In this document: positions 1 through 9,370 of the stretch, one piece after another
Layout of the letters: every line of letters starts with the position of its first letter
Numbering within the stretch: position 1 is the first letter of the stretch
Assembly (NCBI GenBank): GCA_015075645.1
Contig: JABTUF010000003.1
Span: forward strand, 496,001 to 560,000
DNA length: 64,000 nucleotides
Source of the DNA: Burkholderiales bacterium
Lineage (GTDB): Bacteria; Pseudomonadota; Gammaproteobacteria; Burkholderiales; Casimicrobiaceae
Reading direction: 5' to 3'
The notes under the pieces: model-generated
What the model was told of the DNA's origin: nothing
Databases searched by the model: none
Seen by the model: only the letters and a program-made list of their open reading frames with translations
Program-made: the position numbers and the translations under genes

Positions 1-1793
<1,793 letters not shown>

Positions 1794-1957
1794 CCGGCCG
1801 GCGCCCGCCCACCATGCAATTGCGTTGTCCAAGCTTAGCGGGACTCTGGAGCGCTTGCCAAGGCGGAACCGGCATCCGGATCGAGAAAACCGACGAAAAG
1901 TGGCGAAAACTTCGCCGGAAGACCAGAAATGTCGCCAAACGGCGACGGAAATCCCCG

Positions 1958-3007
1958 TCAACCGGCCGGATCGGAGGCCTTTTCGAGCAGCATCGCGTCG
2001 CCATAGCTGAAGAAGCGGTAGCGCCGGGCGACGGCGTGGGCATAGGCGCGCGCGATGGTTTCGCGCCCCGCGAACGCGCTGACGAGCATCAGCAGCGTCG
2101 AGCGCGGCAGGTGGAAATTGGTGAGGAGCCGGTCGACGCTGCGGAAGCGGTAGCCGGGACGAATGAAGAGATCCGTTTCGCCCGCGCCGGCCGCGAGGCT
2201 GCCGCCCTCGGACGCGGCTTCGAGCGCGCGCGCGGTCGTCGTGCCGATCGCGAGCACGCGGTTTCCGCGCGCCCGCGCGATGGCAATCTCGCGCACCGTG
2301 GCCTTCGAAACCTCGTACCGCTCGGCGTGCATCCGGTGGCGGTCGAGGTCGCGGCTGCGCACCGGCAGGAACGTGCCAGCGCCGACGTGCAGCGTGACGC
2401 GCGCGAGCGACACGCCGCGCGAGGCGAGGCGAGCGAGCATCGGACGGTCGAAGTGCAGGCCGGCGGTCGGCGCGGCGGCCGCACCGGGATGGCGGGCGTA
2501 GACGGTCTGGTAGCGCTCGGCGTCCTCGGGCGAGGGCGGGCGTGCGATGTACGGGGGCAGCGGCATCGCGCCGTGCCGTTCGAGCCAGGCGTCGAGCGGT
2601 CCGGTGCCGTCGAATCTCAGGCGGACGAAACCGCCGTCACGCTCGAGTACCTCGGCGCGGGCGCCGGAGGCGAGCAGGATCTCGCTTCCGGACTTCGGCG
2701 GATGGCTCGCCCGAACCTGCGCCACCGCGTCCGCCTCGCCGGTGAGGCGCTCGATCAGGAGTTCGACCCGGCCGCCGGTGGGCTTCGTGCCGTGGAGCCG
2801 GGCCCGGATCACGCGCGTGTCGTTCATGACGACGACGTCGCCCGCCTCGACGAGCGACTCCAGGTCGACGAACGCGAGGTCGGCGAGCCGCTCGCCGTCG
2901 ACGTGGAGCAGCCGGCTGCCCGTGCGCTCGGCCGACGGCACCTGCGCGATCAATTCCTCGGGCAGCGCGTAATCGAAGTCGTCGAGCGTGGGCTTGCGGT
3001 CGGCCAT
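1958..3007 (-). CDS. queA: S-adenosylmethionine:tRNA ribosyltransferase-isomerase
   Basis: Transfers and isomerises the ribose of SAM onto preQ1-tRNA to give epoxyqueuosine, the step after Tgt. The protein is 349 residues from the ATG at 3007, against about 350 in the family; an in-frame ATG at 3019 would add MRAP and begin only 6 bp from the tRNA gene. Conserved blocks are all present: VVMNDTRVIRARL, MPLPPYI, AAPTAGLHF, VTLHVGAGTFLPV, LTNFHLPRSTLLMLVSAF and the terminal RYRFFSYGDAMLL. It is directly downstream of tRNA-Leu on the same strand and upstream of the secreted-protein gene and tgt. The call is unambiguous; only the exact start is open. Confidence 0.97.
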   Translation of the reverse strand: MADRKPTLDDFDYALPEELIAQVPSAERTGSRLLHVDGERLADLAFVDLESLVEAGDVVVMNDTRVIRARLHGTKPTGGRVELLIERLTGEADAVAQVRASHPPKSGSEILLASGARAEVLERDGGFVRLRFDGTGPLDAWLERHGAMPLPPYIARPPSPEDAERYQTVYARHPGAAAAPTAGLHFDRPMLARLASRGVSLARVTLHVGAGTFLPVRSRDLDRHRMHAERYEVSKATVREIAIARARGNRVLAIGTTTARALEAASEGGSLAAGAGETDLFIRPGYRFRSVDRLLTNFHLPRSTLLMLVSAFAGRETIARAYAHAVARRYRFFSYGDAMLLEKASDPAG

Positions 3008-3024
3008 CGGCGCGCGCACGCGCC

Positions 3025-3110
3025 TGGTGCCGGGAGAGGGACTCGAACCCTCACGGTATTGCTACCGGCGGATTTTGAGTCCGCTGCGTCTGCCGTTCCG
3101 CCACCCCGGC
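3025..3110 (-). tRNA. tRNA-Leu (anticodon CAA)
   Basis: An 86-nt class II tRNA with encoded CCA. The acceptor stem GCCGGGG pairs with TCCCGGC (one G-U), discriminator A. The anticodon stem GCGGA/TCCGC encloses the loop CTCAAAA, giving anticodon CAA (codon UUG). A long variable arm precedes the T arm GAGGG-TTCGAGT-CCCTC. Its 3' end is 5-17 bp from the queA start, so the tRNA and queA may share a transcript that needs 3' processing. Confidence 0.96.
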
Positions 3111-3186
3111 GTCGTCCGCTGCTGCTGGCAGCGCGTCGCGGCGCGATTATCGCGCATTTGGCACCGGTGCCGCCTGGAGGGCCGGT

Positions 3187-3684
3187 TCAGCCGCCCGCCG
3201 GACGCGCGCGCTCGTAGGTGACGAACGCGTAGTCGGGACCGTCGTCGCCGCGATGCGCCTCGCGCGCGACCTCGAGCCAGTCGCCGCGCTCGTATGCCGG
3301 AAACCGGACGTCGCCCTCGTAGGCGCGGGCGATCTCGGTGAGATGCATCGTGGCCGCGCGAGCGAGGGCCTCGCGGTAGAGTTCGCCGCCCCCGATGCAG
3401 AACACGGGCGGCGGCATCGTGACGAGCGCGAGCGCGTGGTCGAGGTCGTGCGCGATCCTCGCGCCGGTCGCGACGTAGCCGGCGCGCGCGGTGACCACGA
3501 TGTTTTCCCGTCCGGCGAGCGGACCGGCGAGCGACTCCCAGGTACGCCGGCCCATGACGACCGCGTGGCCCAGCGTCAGCTCGCGAAAATGGCGCAGGTC
3601 GTGTTTGAGCCGCCAGGGGAGGGCGCCCGACGCCCCGATGACGCCGTTGGACGCGACGGCCGCGACGATCGCGAAGTCGCGCAC
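3187..3684 (-). CDS. folA: Dihydrofolate reductase
   Basis: Reduces dihydrofolate to tetrahydrofolate with NADPH and so regenerates the cofactor consumed by ThyA, encoded about 5 kb away. From a GTG at 3684 the product is 165 residues, typical for chromosomal DHFR; an in-frame GTG at 3735 would add a 17-residue Pro/Gly/Glu-rich tail not expected in the family. Visible: N-terminal strand AIVAAVASNGVIG, LPW, and Asp-29 of RLKHDLRHF (the substrate Asp), followed by VVMGRRTWES, the IVVTA strand and the glycine-rich FCIGGGELY NADPH loop. Divergent from glrK across a short AT-containing gap. Start choice is uncertain, function is not. Confidence 0.95.
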   Translation of the reverse strand: MRDFAIVAAVASNGVIGASGALPWRLKHDLRHFRELTLGHAVVMGRRTWESLAGPLAGRENIVVTARAGYVATGARIAHDLDHALALVTMPPPVFCIGGGELYREALARAATMHLTEIARAYEGDVRFPAYERGDWLEVAREAHRGDDGPDYAFVTYERARPAGG

Positions 3685-3764
3685 GCGCGACCCGCCCGGC
3701 CCTGCGCCCTCGCTCGCCTCGGGTGGCTTCGACACTGCGATGCTGCCCCAGCGGGGGGCGGTGT

Positions 3765-3770
3765 CATAAT
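3765..3770 (+). promoter_or_regulatory. Possible -10 for the glrK operon
   Basis: CATAAT lies 30 bp upstream of the GTG of glrK in the short folA/glrK divergent spacer. No convincing -35 box was seen. Confidence 0.35.
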
Positions 3771-3799
3771 CGCGCGGATCATAGCAGCCGGCGTCCGCC

Positions 3800-5281
3800 G
3801 TGTATTACCCGCGATCCTTCCTCAAGTTCATCCTGCTGTCGTTCCTGCTGGTGAGCTTGCCGCTGCTCTACGCGCTCGCCGAGCTGCTGCTTTCGGTCGA
3901 CCGGCTCGCGTCGCAGAGTCGGGAGGAAGTGCTGCAGGCGGCGCAGGCCGCGCGCACGAGCCGGCTGTTCTTCGAGCAGGCGACGACGCTCGAGCGGATC
4001 GTGCGCCAGCAGATCATCCTCGAAGATCCGGCGCTGCTCGAGGACTACGCGAAGGTGCGGCAGGACTTTCGCGCGACCGGCGCGCAGCTCGCGACGCTGC
4101 CGCTCGAGGAGACCGAGCGCAGGACGCTCGAGCGGCTCCTCGAGGACGAGGCGCGGCTCGCCGCGCGGCTCTCCGCGCCGAGGACCGGCAGCGAGGGCGC
4201 GACCGAACTCGCGGAGGGGTTCGCGTCGCTGGTCGAGGGCGCCCAGTCGATGCTGGGCGCGTCGGCTCAGCTCACGCAGCGAGCGATCGAGCGGCTGCAG
4301 GAGACGGCGACGGACGCGCGCGAGACCTGGCTGTGGCTCGCGCTCGCGACCGCCGCCATCGCGCTCGGCCTCGCGATCCTGTTCGCCGTGCTGATCGCGC
4401 GACCGATCCGCCAGCTCGACCTCGCGATCCGCCAGATGGGCACGGCCGACTTCACGCACGCGATCGTCGTCAACGGCCCGCAGGACCTCCGCTACGTCGG
4501 CCAGCGCCTCGAATGGCTGCGCACGCGCCTGCGCGAACTCGAGGAGCAGCAGACGCGCTTCCTGCGTCACGTGTCGCACGAACTCAAGACGCCGCTCACC
4601 GCGGTGCGCGAGGGCGCCGAACTCCTGCGCGACGAGGTCGGCGGCAAGCTCACGCGAGAACAGCAGGACATCGTGCGCATCGTGCGCGAGAACACGCTGT
4701 CGCTGCAGAAGCTGATCGAGGATCTGCTCAAGTGGCACCAGACGCGCGAGGTCGAGCCCGCGACGGTCGGGCCGGTCGAGCTGCCCGACATCGTCCGCCG
4801 CGTGCTGCGCGAACAGAAACTCGCGGCGCTCGCCCGGATGATCGCGTTCGAGACGCGGCTCGAGCCCGCCGTGGTCACCGGCGATGCCGAGCGGCTGCGA
4901 ACCGTCGTCGACAACCTCGTGTCGAACGCGATCAAGTACTCGCCGCGCTCGGGCACGATCGACGTGGATCTGCGCGCACGCGACGGCCGGGCGGTGCTCG
5001 AGGTCGTCGACGGGGGGCCGGGCGTGGCGCCCGCGGATCGCGAACGCGTGTTCGAGTCGTTCTTCCAGGGGCCGCCGCCCGCCGACGGCCGGGTGAAGGG
5101 CAGCGGGCTCGGGCTCGCGATCGCGCGCGAATACGCGATCGCGCACGGCGGGCGCATCGAGGCGCTCGAGCGGACCGACGGCGCGCGCGGTGCGCGCTTC
5201 CGGTTCACGCTGCCGCTCGCCATCGGCGTGCGCGCGGGCGCGGCGGCGCGGCATGGCCTTGCCGCGGGAGTCGAGCGATGA
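3800..5281 (+). CDS. glrK: Sensor histidine kinase, GlrK/QseE type
   Basis: Membrane sensor kinase of 493 residues that should phosphorylate the GlrR-type regulator two genes downstream. It begins at GTG 3800 with a transmembrane helix (about residues 7-29), a mostly alpha-helical periplasmic domain, a second helix (about 175-197) and a HAMP-like linker. The dimerisation domain has the phospho-acceptor His-260 in HVSHELKTPL. The HATPase has an N box (NLVSNAIKYS), G1 (DGGPGV) and GSGLGLAI. Order and neighbours (kinase - lipoprotein - sigma-54 response regulator) match the enterobacterial glrK-qseG-glrR (qseEGF) operon. The stop overlaps the next start (ATGA), implying translational coupling. 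The stimulus in this organism is unknown. Confidence 0.92.
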   Translation: MYYPRSFLKFILLSFLLVSLPLLYALAELLLSVDRLASQSREEVLQAAQAARTSRLFFEQATTLERIVRQQIILEDPALLEDYAKVRQDFRATGAQLATLPLEETERRTLERLLEDEARLAARLSAPRTGSEGATELAEGFASLVEGAQSMLGASAQLTQRAIERLQETATDARETWLWLALATAAIALGLAILFAVLIARPIRQLDLAIRQMGTADFTHAIVVNGPQDLRYVGQRLEWLRTRLRELEEQQTRFLRHVSHELKTPLTAVREGAELLRDEVGGKLTREQQDIVRIVRENTLSLQKLIEDLLKWHQTREVEPATVGPVELPDIVRRVLREQKLAALARMIAFETRLEPAVVTGDAERLRTVVDNLVSNAIKYSPRSGTIDVDLRARDGRAVLEVVDGGPGVAPADRERVFESFFQGPPPADGRVKGSGLGLAIAREYAIAHGGRIEALERTDGARGARFRFTLPLAIGVRAGAAARHGLAAGVER

Positions 5282-6102
5282 CGCCCGCATGGGGTCGGTC
5301 CCGGCGCGGCCGCGACATCCTCGCCGTCGCGGCCGCCGCGCTGCTCGCGGCCTGTGCCTCGCTGCCGGAGACTTCGCCGTCCGACATCGCGCTCTACGAC
5401 GAGGACGTCACGCCGCTCGATGTCGAGAACACGACGGCGATGGACGCCCCACCGATCGAGCCGTTCGAGCCGGTCGAGCCGCCGATGATCGCGCCGCCTC
5501 TGCTGCCCGCGCCGTCTCCGGCGGCGGGCGGCAGCGGTCCCGACGCCGCGGCGACGCGCGCTCCGGAGCCGGCCGCCACCCCGCAGGGCACGGTGCCGGC
5601 GGGCAACGTCGTCGCGGCGGCCCCACCGACGACGCTGCCGGCGCCCGCGCCGATTCCGCCCGAGGACCTCGCCGCGCTCGCCCTGATCGGCGACCTCGTC
5701 CGCTACAACGCGCTCGCCCCCGACGACGTCAAGCGCGAAATCGGCGTCGTGACCAACGCAATGGCCCGCGACCGGAGCGACGCCAACCGAGTCAGGCTCG
5801 CGGTGCTCTACACGCTTTCGCACGGCAACCCCCAGGACGACCAGCGCGCCTTGCAACTGCTCGAGAACGTCGCGAAGAGCGGCGGCGGCAGCACGCCGGT
5901 GAAGGCGATCGCGGCGATCCTGCACGTGCAGGTGAGCGTTCGGGTCCGCTCGGTGCGCGACGAGCAGGTCCGTGGGAACGAAGCCGTCCAGAAACTCGAG
6001 GCCCTGCGCGCGATGGAGCGCAGCCTGCTGCGCGATCGCGTGCGCAGCGGGGGTGGAGGAGGCGGCGGCGGCGGGGGCGGAGGCGGCAGCGGCGGGCGCT
6101 AG
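5278..6102 (+). CDS. QseG/YfhG-like lipoprotein with polyglycine tail
   Basis: A 274-residue lipoprotein between the kinase and the regulator, the position of qseG (yfhG), whose enterobacterial product is an outer-membrane lipoprotein connected to QseE signalling. The N-terminus has a short basic region, a hydrophobic core and the lipobox LAAC with acylated Cys-26. A Pro/Ala-rich linker (about 55-130) leads to a helical domain from about residue 135 (DLAALALIGDLVRYNAL onward), and it ends with 13 consecutive glycines (codons 6049-6087) and SGGR. The ATG overlaps the glrK stop. Sequence similarity to QseG is not obvious by eye, so the assignment leans on gene order plus the lipobox. Confidence 0.8.
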   Translation: MTPAWGRSRRGRDILAVAAAALLAACASLPETSPSDIALYDEDVTPLDVENTTAMDAPPIEPFEPVEPPMIAPPLLPAPSPAAGGSGPDAAATRAPEPAATPQGTVPAGNVVAAAPPTTLPAPAPIPPEDLAALALIGDLVRYNALAPDDVKREIGVVTNAMARDRSDANRVRLAVLYTLSHGNPQDDQRALQLLENVAKSGGGSTPVKAIAAILHVQVSVRVRSVRDEQVRGNEAVQKLEALRAMERSLLRDRVRSGGGGGGGGGGGGGSGGR

Positions 6103-6141
6103 GGCCTTCGGGCCCCGGACCCCGCGCGGGGACATGACACG

Positions 6142-7491
6142 ATGAAGAACGGCGATCTGCTCCTGGTCGATGACGATCCCGACCTCCTGAAGCTCATCAG
6201 CCTGCGGCTCACTTCCGCGGGCTATCGCGTGCGGACCGCGGAGAGCGGGGAAGCCGCGCTCGCCGCCATCGCGGTCACGCGGCCCTCGCTCGTGATCAGC
6301 GACATGCGCATGCCCGGCATCGACGGGCTCGCGCTGTTCGACGCGATCTGGCGCCAGCACCCCGCGTTGCCGGTGATCATCCTCACCGCACACGGCACGA
6401 TCCCCGATGCGGTCGACGCGACCCAGCGCGGGGTCTTCGGCTTCCTCACCAAGCCCTTCGACAGCCAGGAACTGCTGCAGAAGGTTTCAGCCGCCATCTC
6501 GCTGTCCGGCGACGGGCCGGCGGCGCCTTCGGAGGACGACTGGCGGTCCGGCATCATCACGCGCAGCCCCGCGATGGAGGATCTGCTCCGCCAGGCGCGG
6601 CTCGTCGCCGATTCCGATGCGGCGGTGCTCATCACCGGCGAGTCGGGAACCGGGAAGGAACTCCTCGCGCAGGCCATCCACCGCGCGAGCCGGCGCGGAG
6701 CGCGGCCCTTCGTCGCGGTGAACTGCGGCGCGATCCCCGGCGAACTCCTCGAATCCGAACTCTTCGGGCACGCGCGCGGCGCCTTCACCGGAGCCGTCCA
6801 GGCGCACAAGGGACTGTTCCAGTCGGCCGACGGCGGCTCGCTCCTGCTGGACGAGATCGGCGACATGCCGCTTCCGCTGCAGGTGAAGCTCCTGCGCGTG
6901 CTGCAGCAGGGCGAGGTGCGTCCGGTCGGCTCGACCCAGGCCATCCCGGTCGATGTACGCGTGATCTCGGCGACCCACCGCGATCTCGCGGCGCAGCGGG
7001 CCGCGGGCCTCTTCCGCGAGGACCTGTACTACCGCCTCAATGTCGTGTCGCTGCGCCTGCCGCCGCTCGCCGAGAGACGCGAGGACATCCCGCTGCTCGC
7101 GACCCACTTCCTGCGCGGCCTCGCCGAGCGTTACCGGAAGGCCGTGCCGACACTCGCCCCCGACGCGATGCAGGCGCTGGTGGCGGCGCCCTGGCCCGGC
7201 AACGTGCGCCAGCTCCTGAATCTCCTCGAGCAGGCGGTCGCCTTGACCACTACCGGCGTCATTCCGGCGACGCTCGTCCAGAGCGCGCTCCGGGAGGACG
7301 CCGCCGCGCTCGTTCCCTTCGAGGAAGCCCGCAAGACCTTCGAGCGCGACTACCTGGTGCGCCTGCTCAAGATCACCGGCGGTAACGTCACCCAGGCGGC
7401 GCAGCTCGCCAAGCGCAACCGGACCGAGTTCTACAAACTGCTGCAGCGGCACCGCCTCGAACCGGCGATGTTCAAGGAATCGAAGCAGTAG
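6142..7491 (+). CDS. glrR: Sigma-54-dependent response regulator, GlrR/QseF type
   Basis: A 449-residue NtrC-class activator (E. coli GlrR is about 444). The receiver domain has the acidic triad DDD at 10-12, phospho-acceptor Asp-54 (VISDMRMPG) and TKPF. The AAA+ domain carries Walker A GESGTGKE (166-173), the sigma-54-contacting GAFTGA loop (213-218), Walker B SLLLDEIGD and the arginine-finger region FREDLYYRLNV. The C-terminal Fis-type helix-turn-helix is GGNVTQAAQLAKRNRTEFYK. It ends the three-gene operon after a 39-bp gap. In enterobacteria GlrR drives a sigma-54 promoter (glmY); here matching binding sites and a sigma-54 promoter lie just downstream of its own gene. Confidence 0.94.
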   Translation: MKNGDLLLVDDDPDLLKLISLRLTSAGYRVRTAESGEAALAAIAVTRPSLVISDMRMPGIDGLALFDAIWRQHPALPVIILTAHGTIPDAVDATQRGVFGFLTKPFDSQELLQKVSAAISLSGDGPAAPSEDDWRSGIITRSPAMEDLLRQARLVADSDAAVLITGESGTGKELLAQAIHRASRRGARPFVAVNCGAIPGELLESELFGHARGAFTGAVQAHKGLFQSADGGSLLLDEIGDMPLPLQVKLLRVLQQGEVRPVGSTQAIPVDVRVISATHRDLAAQRAAGLFREDLYYRLNVVSLRLPPLAERREDIPLLATHFLRGLAERYRKAVPTLAPDAMQALVAAPWPGNVRQLLNLLEQAVALTTTGVIPATLVQSALREDAAALVPFEEARKTFERDYLVRLLKITGGNVTQAAQLAKRNRTEFYKLLQRHRLEPAMFKESKQ

Positions 7492-7511
7492 TCATCCCGC
7501 CCCTCCGCGAC

Positions 7512-7529
7512 TGTCGGGAAAAGGCGACG
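7512..7529 (+). promoter_or_regulatory. Candidate GlrR-binding site (distal)
   Basis: TGTC-N10-GACG, one base from the TGTC-N10-GACA inverted repeat described for enterobacterial GlrR. It lies 21 bp past the glrR stop and about 200 bp upstream of the sigma-54 promoter. Confidence 0.5.
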
Positions 7530-7544
7530 CGGAGAATCTCATGA

Positions 7545-7557
7545 AATCAATGGCTTG
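7545..7557 (+). promoter_or_regulatory. Candidate IHF-binding site
   Basis: AATCAATGGCTTG matches the IHF consensus WATCAA-N4-TTR at every defined position. It sits between the two candidate GlrR sites and upstream of the sigma-54 promoter, where IHF bending is typical for NtrC-class activation. Confidence 0.5.
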
Positions 7558-7576
7558 CATCGCCGCGTCGCGGCGA

Positions 7577-7594
7577 TGTCGTGCCGATGCGACA
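7577..7594 (+). promoter_or_regulatory. Candidate GlrR-binding site (perfect)
   Basis: TGTC-N10-GACA, an exact match to the GlrR half-sites and spacing. Centred about 143 bp upstream of the predicted sigma-54 start site, a normal enhancer distance. Confidence 0.6.
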
Positions 7595-7702
7595 ACTCGC
7601 CCGGACGGTCGCCGACGCGTGCTCGGGCGGTTGGTGCGGTTAGATGAACGATCGCGTTGATTTGGGCGGAGATGACGCCATGTTGTCTACGCAGTCGAGT
7701 TC

Positions 7703-7718
7703 TGGCACGGTGCGTGCT
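7703..7718 (+). promoter_or_regulatory. Candidate sigma-54 promoter (-24/-12)
   Basis: TGGCAC followed after 5 bp by GTGCT: the -24 GG (7704-7705) and -12 GC (7716-7717) are exactly 10 bp apart, with one mismatch in the -12 box (consensus TTGCW). Predicted start near 7729, 10 bp before a strong Shine-Dalgarno and 21 bp before the small ORF. Confidence 0.65.
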
Positions 7719-7749
7719 AGACCTGTGGTGACTGCCGCAGGAGTTTGAC

Positions 7750-7902
7750 ATGGATGCGTTTTCGCCCGAGTTCGTGAGCCACTGGTTCGCCGATGCCGAC
7801 GACGATGCCGTCGCGCGCCAGGACGAACGGAGCACGGCGGGCGACGACGAGGCGCTCGCGGAACTCGCCGAGCGCGTCTTGGCGGCACGCAGCATCGTCT
7901 GA
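7750..7902 (+). CDS. Small acidic protein of unknown function, predicted GlrR/sigma-54 target
   Basis: A 50-residue ORF beginning with ATG after a strong Shine-Dalgarno (AGGAG at 7739-7743, 6-bp spacing). Codon third positions are heavily G/C like the neighbouring genes, supporting real coding. The product is acidic, with an Asp-rich run (ADADDDAV), aromatic residues near the N-terminus (FSPEFVSHWF) and a helical C-terminal half (EALAELAERVLAARSIV); there is no signal peptide or membrane segment. It sits between a sigma-54 promoter and a rho-independent terminator, so it appears to be a monocistronic unit of about 280 nt, and the RNA itself could also have a function. No known family was recognised. 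Confidence 0.65.
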   Translation: MDAFSPEFVSHWFADADDDAVARQDERSTAGDDEALAELAERVLAARSIV

Positions 7903-7976
7903 CCGTTCTTCGGCGGCCGCGAGGCCGCGCCCTCCGGAAGCGGGGCACCGTCGCTTCCTCTATCGGAATCCCCCTT

Positions 7977-8008
7977 GCCCGCCCACTCCTCCCGGCGGGC
8001 TTCTTTTT
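7977..8008 (+). terminator. Rho-independent terminator of the small-protein transcript
   Basis: Perfect 7-bp stem GCCCGCC/GGCGGGC with a 10-nt loop followed by TTCTTTTT. It functions only on the plus strand (the minus strand has no T-tract) and defines a short transcript starting at the sigma-54 promoter. Confidence 0.8.
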
Positions 8009-8085
8009 GCGCCTGGCCTGGAAGTGAAGGCCTACTTACGCGGCCGACCGCTGGCGTATCCGGTCGATCAGGGGAGCACCGCCCA

Positions 8086-8880
8086 TCAGACCGCCACCGG
8101 CGCCTTGATCGCCGGATGGTGGCGGTAGTCGACGACCTCGATGTCGTCGAGCGTGTAGTCGAAGAGCGAAGCGGGCTTGCGGCGGAACGCGAGCCGCGGC
8201 GGCGGAAAAGGGGCCCGCGCGAGCTGCTCCTCGACCTGGGCGAGGTGGTTCAGGTACAGGTGGCAATCGCCCCCGGTCCAGACGAAGTCGCCGACCGCGA
8301 GGTCGCACTGTTGCGCGACCATGTGGGTCAGCAGCGCGTAGCTCGCGATGTTGAACGGCACGCCGAGGAAGAGGTCGGCGCTGCGCTGGTAGAGCTGGCA
8401 TGACAGGCGGCCCTCCGCCACGTGGAACTGGAAGAACGCGTGGCAGGGCGGCAGCGCCATCCGCGGAATCTCGGCCACGTTCCAGGCCGACACGATGAGC
8501 CGCCGCGAATCGGGATTGCGCCTCAGTTCGGCGAGGAGCCCTGCGATCTGGTCGATGCGCGAGCCGTCGGGCGCGGGCCACGAGCGCCATTGCACGCCGT
8601 ACACCGGGCCGAGTTCGCCGTTCGCGTCGGCCCATTCGTCCCAGATCGTCACGCCGTGTTCGCGCAGGTAGCCGACGTTCGACTCGCCGCGCAGGAACCA
8701 CAACAGCTCGACGATCACCGACTTCAGGTGCACGCGCTTGGTCGTGACGACCGGAAAACCGCGCGCGAGGTCGAAGCGCATCTGGTGGCCGAACACCGAC
8801 AGCGTGCCGGTCCCGGTGCGGTCGGCCTTGCGCGCGCCGTGGTCGCGCACGTGCCGGAGCAGGTCGAGGTAGGGCTGCAT
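8086..8880 (-). CDS. thyA: Thymidylate synthase
   Basis: Methylates dUMP to dTMP using methylene-tetrahydrofolate and yields dihydrofolate for FolA. The 264 residues from the ATG at 8880 equal the E. coli length. Catalytic Cys-146 lies in [22 protein letters not shown], the FLRGE segment, [27 protein letters not shown] and the C-terminal KAPVAV tail (family ends in a similar APVAI) are all present. Transcribed divergently from the ArsR-type regulator; a -10-like TACAAT lies 16 bp before the start. Nothing unusual in the protein. Confidence 0.98.
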   Translation of the reverse strand: MQPYLDLLRHVRDHGARKADRTGTGTLSVFGHQMRFDLARGFPVVTTKRVHLKSVIVELLWFLRGESNVGYLREHGVTIWDEWADANGELGPVYGVQWRSWPAPDGSRIDQIAGLLAELRRNPDSRRLIVSAWNVAEIPRMALPPCHAFFQFHVAEGRLSCQLYQRSADLFLGVPFNIASYALLTHMVAQQCDLAVGDFVWTGGDCHLYLNHLAQVEEQLARAPFPPPRLAFRRKPASLFDYTLDDIEVVDYRHHPAIKAPVAV

Positions 8881-8896
8881 CGTGGGACTCGTGCCG

Positions 8897-8902
8897 ATTG
8901 TA
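8897..8902 (-). promoter_or_regulatory. -10 box of thyA
   Basis: TACAAT on the minus strand, 16 bp upstream of the thyA ATG. The predicted start gives a leader of only about 10 nt. Confidence 0.45.
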
Positions 8903-8981
8903 TCGGAGCCCCGACGCGCCCTCCGCGCGGGCCGTCCGTCGGCGGGGCTTGACCGTGGCGCCCGCGCGGAGTAGCTTCTTG

Positions 8982-9007
8982 TGCCTATATGACTAGTCAT
9001 GTAGGCA
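8982..9007 (+). promoter_or_regulatory. 26-bp palindromic operator upstream of the ArsR-type gene
   Basis: Two 13-bp half-sites centred on ACT/AGT (half-site TGCCTAyATGACT) match at 12 of 13 positions. It ends 17 bp before the ATG at 9025 and is AT-rich compared with its surroundings. Size and symmetry fit a dimeric winged-helix repressor such as the adjacent ArsR-family protein. Confidence 0.7.
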
Positions 9008-9024
9008 TTTAGGGGCACCCCTCG

Positions 9025-9336
9025 ATGCGCTCCACCTACCGCCGCGCGCTGCCGCGCGCCTGGTCCCCGGTCGCCCGCGTGTTCACCGCGCTCGGCGATC
9101 CGCACCGCCAGCGCATCCTGCTCATGTTCGAGCGCGGCGAGCGGCTGTCGATCGCCGAGATCGTCGCGGCGTCCACGCTGTCGCGCACCGCCGTCGCGCA
9201 CCACCTGCGCGTCCTGCGCGAGGCCGGCGTGCTGCGCTCCGAGAAGGTCGGCCGCGAGGTCTGGTACTGGCCCGACCCGGCGCCGGTGCGCTCGGCGCTC
9301 GACGCCGTCGAAGACTATCTCCGCGCGAACCACTGA
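9025..9336 (+). CDS. ArsR-family winged-helix transcriptional regulator
   Basis: A 103-residue one-domain DNA-binding protein. It shows the ArsR-type start [17 protein letters not shown], the recognition helix region [24 protein letters not shown] (broken here into [12 protein letters not shown] and RVLREAG) and a wing ([13 protein letters not shown]). There is no CxC metal-binding motif in the recognition helix, so metal sensing of the ArsR/CadC kind is unlikely; it belongs with non-metal or redox/other ligand types. A 26-bp palindrome directly upstream suggests autoregulation. The LplT-PlsC fusion gene follows after 34 bp on the same strand and is the obvious co-regulated candidate. Effector unknown. 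Confidence 0.88.
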   Translation: MRSTYRRALPRAWSPVARVFTALGDPHRQRILLMFERGERLSIAEIVAASTLSRTAVAHHLRVLREAGVLRSEKVGREVWYWPDPAPVRSALDAVEDYLRANH

Positions 9337-9370
9337 GACCTTCGACGCCGCCGCGCCCGCGAGGACCGAC

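Noticed and set aside
3253..6102. Very long open frame running across glrK
   Set aside because: Only its final 275 codons (5278-6102) are a gene; the rest is an out-of-frame shadow in high-GC sequence.
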